From an uncultured Eubacteriales bacterium (GTDB lineage Bacteria > Bacillota > Clostridia > Oscillospirales > Oscillospiraceae): a stretch of DNA of 17,707 nt. The stretch spans positions 1 to 17,707 of the forward strand of contig CABRZL010000034.1 of NCBI GenBank assembly GCA_902475435.1, in the 5' to 3' direction. The notes beneath the pieces are model-generated. The model saw only the letters and a program-made list of their open reading frames with translations. It was not told where the DNA came from and made no database searches. A program made the position numbers and the translations under genes. Below are positions 6,651-14,254 of the stretch, piece by piece (within the stretch, counting starts at the first letter, position 1; each line of letters starts with the position of its first letter).

Positions 6651-7595
6651 ATGATTAAGTCAGAGATTTGTGAGATGCTGGGTATCAAGTACCCTGTATT
6701 TCAAGGCGGTATGGCTTGGATCGCTGACGGGAAGCTGGCCGCTGCCGTGTCCAATGGTGGTGGCCTTGGCATTATCGCAGCGGGCAACGCTCCCGGCGAC
6801 TATGTGAGAGAGCAGATAAAAATCGCCAAGTCACTTACCGCTAAACCAATTGGAGTAAACATTATGCTGTTGAGTCCCTTTGCGGATGAGGTAGCTAAAG
6901 TTGTGATAGAGGAAAAAGCAGAAGTGATAACCACAGGCGCCGGTAACCCCTCCAAATACATTAAGAATTGGCTTGCGGAAGGAATCAAGGTCATTCCGGT
7001 GGTTGCTTCAGTTGCAATGGCAAAGCTTATGACACGGCTCGGCGCTTCTGCTTTGATTGCAGAAGGCGGCGAAAGCGGCGGTCATGTGGGGGAACTTACT
7101 ACGATTGTTTTGGTTCCTCAAATTTGTGATGCAACTACGTTGCCTGTTATTGCTGCCGGCGGAATTGCCGACGGCAGAGGTGTCGCAGCAGCCTTTATGC
7201 TCGGCGCGCAAGGCGTTCAGATGGGCACCCGCTTTTTAAGTGCGGAAGAATGCACCATTCACCCCAGATATAAGGAAAAGATTCTGAAAGCTACGGACCT
7301 CTGCACAATGGTAACGGGCAAGCGTTTGGGCCACCCGGTTCGCAGCCTTCGCACACAGTTTGCCAGAGAATATTCAAAAGCCGAATACGGCGGTATGCCG
7401 GATGAAGAGCTGGAAGCCCTGGCAACAGGCGCACTGCGGCTTGCTGTGCAGGAGGGCGATAACAAAAAGGGATGTTTCCTTTCGGGTCAAATTGCCGCCA
7501 TGGTAAAAAAAGAGCAGCCTGCCGCAGAAATTGTGAAGGAAGTTATGGAAGAAGCAGAACCTATTCTTCTGAGGGCATCACAATGGGTAAAATAG
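6651..7595 (+). CDS. fabK: Enoyl-ACP reductase II (FMN-dependent)
   Basis: Reduces trans-2-enoyl-ACP to acyl-ACP in the last step of each elongation round, using FMN and NAD(P)H. 314 aa, normal length, TIM-barrel of the nitronate monooxygenase/FabK superfamily. Motifs seen are YPVFQGGMAWIADGKLA (14-30), NGGGLGIIAAG (35-45), IAEGGESGGHVG with the FabK histidine His145, and the flavin phosphate region AAGGIADGRGVAAAFMLGAQGVQMGTRF split over 168-195. FabK replaces FabI here, and such organisms tend to be insensitive to FabI inhibitors such as triclosan. No strong Shine-Dalgarno precedes the ATG, which starts 4 nt after the acpP stop, so translational coupling is likely. The 3' end overlaps fabD by 13 nt. 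Confidence 0.93.
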   Translation: MIKSEICEMLGIKYPVFQGGMAWIADGKLAAAVSNGGGLGIIAAGNAPGDYVREQIKIAKSLTAKPIGVNIMLLSPFADEVAKVVIEEKAEVITTGAGNPSKYIKNWLAEGIKVIPVVASVAMAKLMTRLGASALIAEGGESGGHVGELTTIVLVPQICDATTLPVIAAGGIADGRGVAAAFMLGAQGVQMGTRFLSAEECTIHPRYKEKILKATDLCTMVTGKRLGHPVRSLRTQFAREYSKAEYGGMPDEELEALATGALRLAVQEGDNKKGCFLSGQIAAMVKKEQPAAEIVKEVMEEAEPILLRASQWVK

Positions 7596-8482
7596 CATTT
7601 GTCTTTTCGGGTCAGGGCGACCAATATCCCGGCATGGGAAAAGAATTGTGTGAAAAATATTCTGCCGCGGCAGCTGTCTATTCGATGTGCGATCGGTTAC
7701 GTCTTGGTACATCTGCACAGTGTTTTGAAGGCACGGAAGACGAATTAAAGGACACGAGAAATACGCAGCCCTGTTTATTTGCAATGGAACTTGCAGCCGC
7801 ATCGGTTCTAATGGAAAAAGGTATTGTACCGGACGCCGTTGCAGGTTTTTCCCTTGGTGAAGTAGTGGCCGCTACCGTCAGCGGTACTTTTGATAACGAG
7901 ACTGGATTTCGACTTGTATGCAAACGCGGCGAGCTCATGCAGCATGAAGCTGAAAAGTTTGATACCTCCATGGCGGCTGTGATAAAGCTGACACCGGCGC
8001 AGGTGCAGGAAGTTTGCGACAAGTATTCGGATGTATATCCCGTGAACTTTAACTGCCCCGGTCAGATTACCGTTTCGGGGCTTTCATCCCAGATGCCTGA
8101 TTTTTTTGCAGATGTAAAAGCCGCAGGCGGCAGAGCCATTCCGCTGAAAGTACAAGGAGCGTTCCATTCTCCCTTTATGAACGAAGCGGCAAATGCTTTT
8201 GCCAAAGAATTGGCCAAGGAAAAGACTAAGGAAAGAACCATCCCCCTCTATTCCAATATGACTGCTGACCCTTATACCAAGGATATTGTAGGATTGCTTT
8301 CCAAACAGATCTGCAATCCGGTCCAATGGGAAAAACTCATCCGCAATATGATTGCTGACAACATTGACACTTTTGTGGAAATCGGTCCCGGTAGAACCCT
8401 TACCAATATGATTAGGAAAATTGATGCCAAAGTCAAGGCGCAAAGCATCTCGGAATATTTAGCGGAGGTGGAATCGTGTTAA
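7583..8482 (+). CDS. fabD: Malonyl-CoA:ACP transacylase
   Basis: Transfers malonyl from CoA to ACP to supply the extender unit. 299 aa. Start 7583 gives the family N-terminus MGKIAFVFSGQGDQYPGMGKE; an upstream in-frame ATG at 7472 would add a 37-residue tail read from inside fabK and is rejected. Active-site residues all appear: Gln11, nucleophile Ser90 in GFSLGE, Arg115, His195 in GAFHSPFM and Gln248. The nucleophile elbow is GFSLG rather than the common GHSLG, so the His next to the serine is Phe. GAGGGC lies about 8 nt upstream, inside fabK. It overlaps fabK by 13 nt and fabG by 7 nt. Confidence 0.94.
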   Translation: MGKIAFVFSGQGDQYPGMGKELCEKYSAAAAVYSMCDRLRLGTSAQCFEGTEDELKDTRNTQPCLFAMELAAASVLMEKGIVPDAVAGFSLGEVVAATVSGTFDNETGFRLVCKRGELMQHEAEKFDTSMAAVIKLTPAQVQEVCDKYSDVYPVNFNCPGQITVSGLSSQMPDFFADVKAAGGRAIPLKVQGAFHSPFMNEAANAFAKELAKEKTKERTIPLYSNMTADPYTKDIVGLLSKQICNPVQWEKLIRNMIADNIDTFVEIGPGRTLTNMIRKIDAKVKAQSISEYLAEVESC

Positions 8483-9204
8483 GAGGAAAAACAGCCATTG
8501 TAACCGGCGGTTCCCGCGGAATCGGTGAAGCAATTGCATATAAGCTGGCATCCATGGGTGCCGACATTGTCGTGATCTATGCCGGTAACGTATCCGCTGC
8601 AGAAAGTGTCTGCGATAAATGCATGCGAGAACACGGCGTGGAGGCCAAAGCGTATCCATGTGATGTTTCGGATTTTTCCGCTGTGAAGGAAACTGTGGCA
8701 AAAATCAAGACAGATTTCACAACGGCTCATATTCTCGTCAACAATGCAGGTATTACCCGTGATGGGTTGCTTGCAATGATGAAGGAAGCGGATTTTGATT
8801 CTGTAATAGGTACAAATCTCAAGGGCGCTTTTAATATGATCCGTCATACTGCAGGTCTGTTTATCCGTAATCGTGAAGGCTGTATTATTAACGTGTCCTC
8901 TGTAGCCGGTCTTATGGGCAATGCAGGACAGTGTAATTATGCCGCATCTAAGGCAGGTCTGATCGGTCTCACAAAATCCGTTGCAAAGGAATTGGCACCA
9001 AAAGGTATCCGATGCAATGCCGTGGCTCCCGGCTTTATAGCAACCGATATGACAGGAGATCAGACTGACAATCCGTTGCTCAAAATGATTCCGCTTGGAA
9101 CAATGGGTGAACCGGAAGATGTCGCAGAGGCAGTGGCCTACCTGGCTACTGCAAAATATGTAACCGGCGAAGTCCTCCGTATTGACGGCGGCATCGCCAT
9201 GTAA
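8476..9204 (+). CDS. fabG: 3-oxoacyl-ACP reductase
   Basis: NADPH-dependent reduction of 3-ketoacyl-ACP to 3-hydroxyacyl-ACP. 242 aa, classical short-chain dehydrogenase. The Rossmann glycine motif TGGSRGIGEAIA is at 10-21, NNAG at 89-92, Asn114, catalytic Ser142 in NVSSVAG, and Tyr155/Lys159 in NYAASK; PGFIATDMT follows. The start is GTG at 8476, supported by GGAGGTGG a few nt upstream and by the family N-terminus LRGKTAIVTGGSRGIG; no in-frame ATG fits. It overlaps the end of fabD by 7 nt (GTGTTAA). Confidence 0.95.
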   Translation: MLRGKTAIVTGGSRGIGEAIAYKLASMGADIVVIYAGNVSAAESVCDKCMREHGVEAKAYPCDVSDFSAVKETVAKIKTDFTTAHILVNNAGITRDGLLAMMKEADFDSVIGTNLKGAFNMIRHTAGLFIRNREGCIINVSSVAGLMGNAGQCNYAASKAGLIGLTKSVAKELAPKGIRCNAVAPGFIATDMTGDQTDNPLLKMIPLGTMGEPEDVAEAVAYLATAKYVTGEVLRIDGGIAM

Positions 9205-9215
9205 GGAGAAAAATT

Positions 9216-10454
9216 ATGAGCGAAAACAGAAGAGTCGTTGTGACCGGAATCGGTGCAATCACCCCTTTGGGAAATACTGTAGCTGAAACCTGGGAAAGTA
9301 TGAAGAACGGCAAAAACGGCATTGCTCCCATCACGCTTTTCGATACAGAAAAATTCAAGGCAAAGCTTGGTGCGGAAGTCAAAGGCTTCGATCCAAAGGC
9401 GTATTTAGATGTACACGATATTCTCCGTACCGACCGTTATGCACAGTTTGCCGTTGCAGCAGCACAACAAGCGGTTGAGGAAAGCGGTGTTGAAGGCACC
9501 GTCAAACCGGAACGTTTCGCTGTTATATTCGGCACGGGCATCGGTGGTATCGGAACCTTCGAAAACGAGCACACCAAGCTGATGGAGAAAGGTCCCCGCC
9601 GTGTATCTTCTCTATTTGTTCCTATGATGATTAGTAATATGGCTGCGGGCATGATTGCAATTCGACACGACTGCCGTGGCTCCGCTATGCCTGCGGTAAC
9701 CGCTTGTGCTTCCGGCTCCAACGCTATCGGGGAAGCAATGCGACTGATTCGTCACGGATATGCAGATGCGGTGATTACAGGCGGCGCTGAAGCCGCAATT
9801 TGCCCGTCTTCCATTGCAGGCTTTGTCAATATGCAGGCTTTGTCAACTTCAGAAGATCCTGACGCCGCCTCTTTGCCTTTTGATAAGCGCAGGGCCGGTT
9901 TCGTCATTGGCGAGGGTGCGGTTGCCCTTGTTTTGGAGGAATATGAACACGCGAAGGCTCGCGGCGTTAAAATTTATGGGGAAGTCTGCGGATACGGCTC
10001 CACCTGTGATGCATACCACATCACCGCGCCTCATCCCGAAGCAAGGGGCGGTGCACAGGCAATGATGGATGCAATGAAGGAAGCAGATTATTGTGAAAAC
10101 GATATCGTATATATCAATGCTCACGGAACGGGTACGCCGATGAACGATGTGATCGAAACCGTCGCCATAAAGAAAGCACTTGGCGAGGATCGTGCGAGAA
10201 ATGCGTATGTCAGCTCCACCAAATCCATGACCGGTCATATGTTGGGTGCCGCGGGCGCTATTGAAGCGTTAGCTTGTTTGTATGCGTTAAATGAAGGCGT
10301 TATCCCTCCCACGATCAATTTGAATGAGCAGGACGAGGCTTGTGACCTGAACTGCGTACCGAATACTGCGGTAGAGGCAGATATCACGCTGGCTCTTTCC
10401 AATTCTCTTGGATTCGGCGGTCATAATGCTTGTCTTGCTTTCAGAAAGGTGTAA
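9216..10454 (+). CDS. fabF: 3-oxoacyl-ACP synthase II (KAS II)
   Basis: Elongating condensing enzyme that joins malonyl-ACP to acyl-ACP. 412 aa, full length. The thiolase-fold catalytic triad is Cys164 (VTACASGSNAIGEA), His303 (NAHGTGTPMND) and His341 (KSMTGHMLGAAGA). The C-terminal SLGFGGHNACLAF is also typical. TAAGGAG lies about 8 nt before the ATG. It is the only condensing enzyme in the cluster; initiation normally needs FabH, which is not in this window. Gap of 11 nt from fabG, 5 nt to accB. Confidence 0.96.
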   Translation: MSENRRVVVTGIGAITPLGNTVAETWESMKNGKNGIAPITLFDTEKFKAKLGAEVKGFDPKAYLDVHDILRTDRYAQFAVAAAQQAVEESGVEGTVKPERFAVIFGTGIGGIGTFENEHTKLMEKGPRRVSSLFVPMMISNMAAGMIAIRHDCRGSAMPAVTACASGSNAIGEAMRLIRHGYADAVITGGAEAAICPSSIAGFVNMQALSTSEDPDAASLPFDKRRAGFVIGEGAVALVLEEYEHAKARGVKIYGEVCGYGSTCDAYHITAPHPEARGGAQAMMDAMKEADYCENDIVYINAHGTGTPMNDVIETVAIKKALGEDRARNAYVSSTKSMTGHMLGAAGAIEALACLYALNEGVIPPTINLNEQDEACDLNCVPNTAVEADITLALSNSLGFGGHNACLAFRKV

Positions 10455-10459
10455 TTTCA

Positions 10460-10867
10460 ATGAACGAGACAGATATTCGGAAATATGCTGAACTGATGAA
10501 AGAACTCGGGCTTACCGGTCTTGAAATTACAGAGGACAACAAGGTCGTCCGCCTTGAGCGTTCTGCAACGAAAGAACTCGTACATTCCGCTCCTATTCCT
10601 GAACCCGCAGATATCACAGCAGCCAAGGATTATATCAGCGTAAAATCTCCAATCGTTGGCGTATTTTACGCGGCTCCCGCTGAAAATGCAAATCCTTATG
10701 TCGCAATCGGAGATCACGTAAAAAAAGGACAGACTCTTTGCATTATTGAAGCTATGAAACTGATGAATGAAATCACCGCAGAAGAAGACGGCGTGATTTC
10801 GGAGATATGTGTCACCAATGGTCAGGTAGTGGAATATGGTACGGAGTTGTTCCACATCAAGAGGTAA
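10460..10867 (+). CDS. accB: Biotin carboxyl carrier protein of acetyl-CoA carboxylase
   Basis: Carries CO2 on biotin between AccC and the AccA/AccD transferase. 135 aa. The N-terminal part (1-55) has the usual MNETDIRKYAELMKELGLTG start and a short Pro/Ala linker, and the biotinyl domain spans about 62-135. The biotinylated lysine is Lys100 in IIEAMKLMNE. The PIVGVFYAAPAENANPYV thumb-like loop region (64-81) identifies it as an ACC-type BCCP. Start 10460 is chosen over an in-frame upstream ATG at 10430, which lies inside fabF; AAAGGTG precedes it. Biotin protein ligase is not encoded in the window. Confidence 0.95.
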   Translation: MNETDIRKYAELMKELGLTGLEITEDNKVVRLERSATKELVHSAPIPEPADITAAKDYISVKSPIVGVFYAAPAENANPYVAIGDHVKKGQTLCIIEAMKLMNEITAEEDGVISEICVTNGQVVEYGTELFHIKR

Positions 10868-10871
10868 AACC

Positions 10872-11288
10872 ATGAACAAAGAAGAAATTATGAAAATACT
10901 CCCCCACAGAGATCACATGCTGCTTCTGGATGAAGTGGAAAACAGAGACGGCACTGCCGTCGGACATTATACCATTCGGGGGGACGAATTTTTCTTAAAG
11001 GGACATTTCCCCGGCAAGCCGATCGTTCCCGGCGTTATCCTCTGTGAGATCCTGGCACAGTCCGCATGCGTGCTGATGCAAGACGCAATGTGTGATGGAA
11101 AGCTTCCCGTTTACACGGGGCTTAATCATGTGAAATTCCGTTCTCCCGTGAAGCCGGGTGATACGGTGGAAACACAATGCCATATCAAAAGAGCGAAGCA
11201 TCCATTCTATTTTGCAGAAGGAACCGTTACAGTGGATGGTAAACTCTGCGTATCCGCTGAATTTTCCTTTGCGATTACAGGAGCGTAA
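10872..11288 (+). CDS. fabZ: 3-hydroxyacyl-ACP dehydratase
   Basis: Dehydrates 3-hydroxyacyl-ACP to trans-2-enoyl-ACP. 138 aa single hotdog protein. Catalytic His45 in LKGHFPGKPIVPGV and Glu59 in LCEILAQSA are present, along with the PHRDHMLLLDEV N-terminal motif (11-22). Start 10872 fits GAGG at 10861 and the family N-terminus; an upstream in-frame ATG at 10836 lies in accB. Embedded between the two acc genes accB and accC, as is usual in Firmicutes. Whether it can also isomerise to make unsaturated chains, as FabN-like paralogues do, cannot be judged from the motifs. Confidence 0.95.
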   Translation: MNKEEIMKILPHRDHMLLLDEVENRDGTAVGHYTIRGDEFFLKGHFPGKPIVPGVILCEILAQSACVLMQDAMCDGKLPVYTGLNHVKFRSPVKPGDTVETQCHIKRAKHPFYFAEGTVTVDGKLCVSAEFSFAITGA

Positions 11289-11291
11289 ATT

Positions 11292-12599
11292 ATGTTCTCA
11301 AAAATACTGATCGCCAACCGTGGCGAAATCGCCGTCCGTATTATTCGGGCTTGCAAGGAGATGGGTGTTGCTACGGTGGCTGTATATTCCGAAGCGGATA
11401 AAAACGCTCTGCATGTGGCTCTTGCCGATCAGAGCTATTGTATCGGAGGTCCGGAGGCCTCGGAAAGCTATCTTAACGAAAACCAAATCATCAGCACTGC
11501 AATTTTAGCAGGCGCTCAGGCAATTCATCCCGGTTACGGGTTTCTTTCTGAAAATGCTCATTTTGCAAGGTTATGCAGAAAGAATGGATTGGTATTTATC
11601 GGTCCCGATCCCGAAAATATGGAACGCCTAAGCGATAAAGCAATCCTGAAAGAGCTCATCCGTGGTACCGGTCTTTCTGTAATTCCCGGCACAAAGGCGG
11701 TGGCATCTGTGGAAGAAGCCAGACGAGCGGCTGAGAGAATCGGTTATCCCGTTATGCTCAAAGCCTGTGCAGGCGGCGGCGGTCGCGGTATCCGATTGAT
11801 TCGGTCGTCTGATGAACTGGAAGATGCTTATTTACAAGCAACCACGGAAGCGATCAGCGCCTTCGGCGATGGAAGCGTATATCTTGAAAAGTATATATTC
11901 CCAGCACGACATGTAGAGCTTCAAATACTTGCCGATGAATACGGAAATGCCGTATGCCTTGGCGACCGTGACTGTTCTCTGCAGCGGAGACATCAAAAAC
12001 TTCTCGAGGAAACCCCCTCTCCTGCTGTGAACAATGAGCAGAGACGTAAAATCATTGAACTTGCGGTGGATGCCGTGAAGAAAATCGGATATGTAGGCGT
12101 TGGAACCCTCGAATTTTTGTTGGATAAAGCGGGAAAATTTTGGTTTATGGAAATGAATGTTCGTTTGCAGGTGGAGCACTGTGTAACGGAAATGCTGACA
12201 GGCTATGATCTCGTAAAATGGCAGATCCGTATTGCTGCGGGCATACCGCTGAACTTCACGCAAAAGGATGTCCGTATGAACGGCTCCGCCATTGAATGCC
12301 GCATCAATGCGAGCAGTTGCGGAACCCTGCGAATGCTCCATGTTCCCGGTGGTCCCTCCGTCCGGTTTGATACCAGTCTGATTGAAGGTACGGTAGTTTC
12401 TCCATATTACGACTCCCTCCTTGGAAAATTGATCGTCTTTGCCAACACAAGGGAAGAAACACTTCGAAAGATGCGTGCATCATTGTGTGAACTGGTGATC
12501 GAAGGAATACCGACAAACATTGAGGAACAACTGCGGATTGTGGAAGATGAACGATTCACTTCCGGTAATTATGACTTAACTTTTATGGGAAACAGGTGA
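11292..12599 (+). CDS. accC: Biotin carboxylase subunit of acetyl-CoA carboxylase (slightly divergent)
   Basis: ATP-dependent carboxylation of biotin on AccB. 435 aa, somewhat short for a family of about 445-455. It begins KILIANRGEIAVRIIRA, then AIHPGYGFLSEN (78-89), the ATP-grasp glycine loop LKACAGGGGRGIR (156-168; family usually KATAGGGGRG), RDCSLQRRHQK (226-236), and metal/active-site residues Glu287, Asn289, Arg291, Glu295 and Arg337. Two departures from consensus: the usual MN(T/P)R(L/I)QVEHPVTE reads MNVRLQVEHCVTE, and the conserved loop after ECRINA is about 7 residues shorter than in E. coli (ASSCGTLRMLHVPGG). All catalytic residues remain, so it should be active. 3 nt after fabZ, 4 nt before accD. 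Confidence 0.93.
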   Translation: MFSKILIANRGEIAVRIIRACKEMGVATVAVYSEADKNALHVALADQSYCIGGPEASESYLNENQIISTAILAGAQAIHPGYGFLSENAHFARLCRKNGLVFIGPDPENMERLSDKAILKELIRGTGLSVIPGTKAVASVEEARRAAERIGYPVMLKACAGGGGRGIRLIRSSDELEDAYLQATTEAISAFGDGSVYLEKYIFPARHVELQILADEYGNAVCLGDRDCSLQRRHQKLLEETPSPAVNNEQRRKIIELAVDAVKKIGYVGVGTLEFLLDKAGKFWFMEMNVRLQVEHCVTEMLTGYDLVKWQIRIAAGIPLNFTQKDVRMNGSAIECRINASSCGTLRMLHVPGGPSVRFDTSLIEGTVVSPYYDSLLGKLIVFANTREETLRKMRASLCELVIEGIPTNIEEQLRIVEDERFTSGNYDLTFMGNR

Positions 12600-12603
12600 T
12601 GTA

Positions 12604-13464
12604 ATGGCATTGATGAATTTTTTGAAACCGAAAAACAAGTTAGAAGAAGGCGGCCGTACTTCTGCTCCGGTGCAAAGCGACGCCGGTGAGCCTGAGAAGA
12701 CCTGCCCCAATTGCCATAAAAGCATTCCTTTAAGCCGACTTTGGGCAAATGACCTTGTGTGTCCCTGTGGTTATCATTTTCGTATGAAAGCACGCCAACG
12801 CATCCAGATGATTGTCGACAAAGACAGTTTTCATGAAATGTACTCCGGAATCAAATCCAATAATCCGCTGAATTTCCCGGGATATCAGGACAAGATCGAG
12901 ACAGTGCAAGTGGCGAGCGGAGAAGAAGAAGCCGTTGTCTGCGGCACTGCTACGATTGGCAAACAGAAATGCTGTCTGTTCGTTATGGAGTCCTATTTTA
13001 TGATGGGCAGTATGGGAATTGCCGTTGGCGAAAAGATAACAGCATTATTCGAGTATGCGATACAGTACCGTTTGCCGGTAATCGGTTTTACTGTTTCCGG
13101 TGGAGCACGTATGCAAGAAGGACTTTTATCCCTAATGCAGATGGCAAAAACAAGTGCAGCGGTAAAACGCCACAGTGACGCAGGACTTTTGTATATTGCA
13201 GTGCTTACCGATCCCACAACGGGCGGTGTAACTGCCAGTTTTGCCATGGAAGCCGATATTATTTTAGCAGAACCCGGAGCAACCGTCGGTTTTGCCGGTG
13301 CAAGAGTAATTGAGCAAACGACAAAGAAATCGCTGCCTCAGGGATTTCAAAAATCCGAGTTTGTGTTGAAACACGGATTTATAGACAGCATCGTAATCCG
13401 TGCCAATCAAAAGAAATATTTGACTGAGCTTCTGAACCTACACAATGGGAGGGCAATTTTATGA
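12604..13464 (+). CDS. accD: Acetyl-CoA carboxylase carboxyltransferase subunit beta
   Basis: Beta half of the carboxyltransferase that moves CO2 from biotin to acetyl-CoA. 286 aa, normal length. The N-terminal zinc ribbon has Cys34, Cys37, Cys53 and Cys55; the second knuckle reads VCPCGYHFR, a CxC in place of the usual CxxC. The crotonase-like core includes VMESYFMMGSMG (126-137), FTVSGGARMQEG and DPTTGGVTASFA, which form the acetyl-CoA pocket and oxyanion region. An AGGTGA ribosome binding site overlaps the accC stop. Overlaps accA by 4 nt (ATGA). The altered zinc knuckle is in frame and clean, so it looks like a lineage feature rather than damage. Confidence 0.94.
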   Translation: MALMNFLKPKNKLEEGGRTSAPVQSDAGEPEKTCPNCHKSIPLSRLWANDLVCPCGYHFRMKARQRIQMIVDKDSFHEMYSGIKSNNPLNFPGYQDKIETVQVASGEEEAVVCGTATIGKQKCCLFVMESYFMMGSMGIAVGEKITALFEYAIQYRLPVIGFTVSGGARMQEGLLSLMQMAKTSAAVKRHSDAGLLYIAVLTDPTTGGVTASFAMEADIILAEPGATVGFAGARVIEQTTKKSLPQGFQKSEFVLKHGFIDSIVIRANQKKYLTELLNLHNGRAIL

Positions 13465-14252
13465 ACGAAGCAGCTTACAAACGAGTAAAACTTGCCCGTG
13501 ACAACAATAGGCCCACCGGACTGGATTACATCAAAAATATTTTTAAGGGATTCATCGAATTGCATGGCGACCGCCGATACGCTGACGACCCGGCAATTGT
13601 TGGCGGAATTGCCAATCTGAACGGTATCCCCGTTACCGTAATCGCAATTGAAAAAGGTCATACCGCCAAGGAACGCTCCTATCGTAATTTCGGCGCGCCA
13701 AACCCGGAAGGATATCGTAAAGCTCTTCGTCTTATGAAACAAGCAGAAAAATTTGGCAGGCCTATCATTTGCTTTATTGATACCTCCGGCGCTTATTGCG
13801 GCGTCGGAGCAGAAGAACGCGGCCAGGGGCAGGCCATTGCCGAAAATCTGATGGAAATGTCAACCCTATGCGTTCCGGTTATTTCTATTTTAATCGGCGA
13901 AGGCGGCAGCGGCGGTGCTTTAGCCCTTGCGGTAGCGGACAGAGTATGGATGCTTCAGAACGCCGTCTATTCGGTTATTTCTCCCGAAGGCTGCGCAAGT
14001 ATTCTTTGGAAAGATTCATCCAAAGCCGAAGCTGCGGCGGCAGGCTTAAAACTCACCGCAGAAGATGCCAAAAGCCTTGGCGTAATTGAACGCATCCTTT
14101 CCGAAAAAGAAATTGGCAAGAAAGAATTCTATGACCGTATCCGGGATCTTTTGATGGAAGAAATCAAGGAACTGGAAAATGATCTTGACCTTGTCGGAAA
14201 CCGTTATGACAGATTCCGAAACATCGGTATCAGCGCGGTCATTAAGGAGTAA
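13461..14252 (+). CDS. accA: Acetyl-CoA carboxylase carboxyltransferase subunit alpha
   Basis: Alpha half of the carboxyltransferase. 263 aa, a short Firmicutes-type AccA compared with about 319 in E. coli. Key segments are RPTGLDYI, FIELHGDRRYADDPAIVGG (36-54), GHTAKERSYRNFGAPNPEGY (66-85), FIDTSGAYCGVGAEERGQG (109-127) and the oxyanion-forming GEGGSGGALA. GGGAGGG lies about 8 nt upstream, inside accD, and the ATG overlaps the accD TGA, implying coupled 1:1 translation of the two subunits. Followed 2 nt later by the acyl-CoA synthetase gene. Confidence 0.95.
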   Translation: MNEAAYKRVKLARDNNRPTGLDYIKNIFKGFIELHGDRRYADDPAIVGGIANLNGIPVTVIAIEKGHTAKERSYRNFGAPNPEGYRKALRLMKQAEKFGRPIICFIDTSGAYCGVGAEERGQGQAIAENLMEMSTLCVPVISILIGEGGSGGALALAVADRVWMLQNAVYSVISPEGCASILWKDSSKAEAAAAGLKLTAEDAKSLGVIERILSEKEIGKKEFYDRIRDLLMEEIKELENDLDLVGNRYDRFRNIGISAVIKE

Positions 14253-14254
14253 TT

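Noticed and set aside
11832..12341. Minus-strand open frame of 169 codons inside accC
   Set aside because: Shadow of the accC reading frame; no ribosome binding site and no domain.
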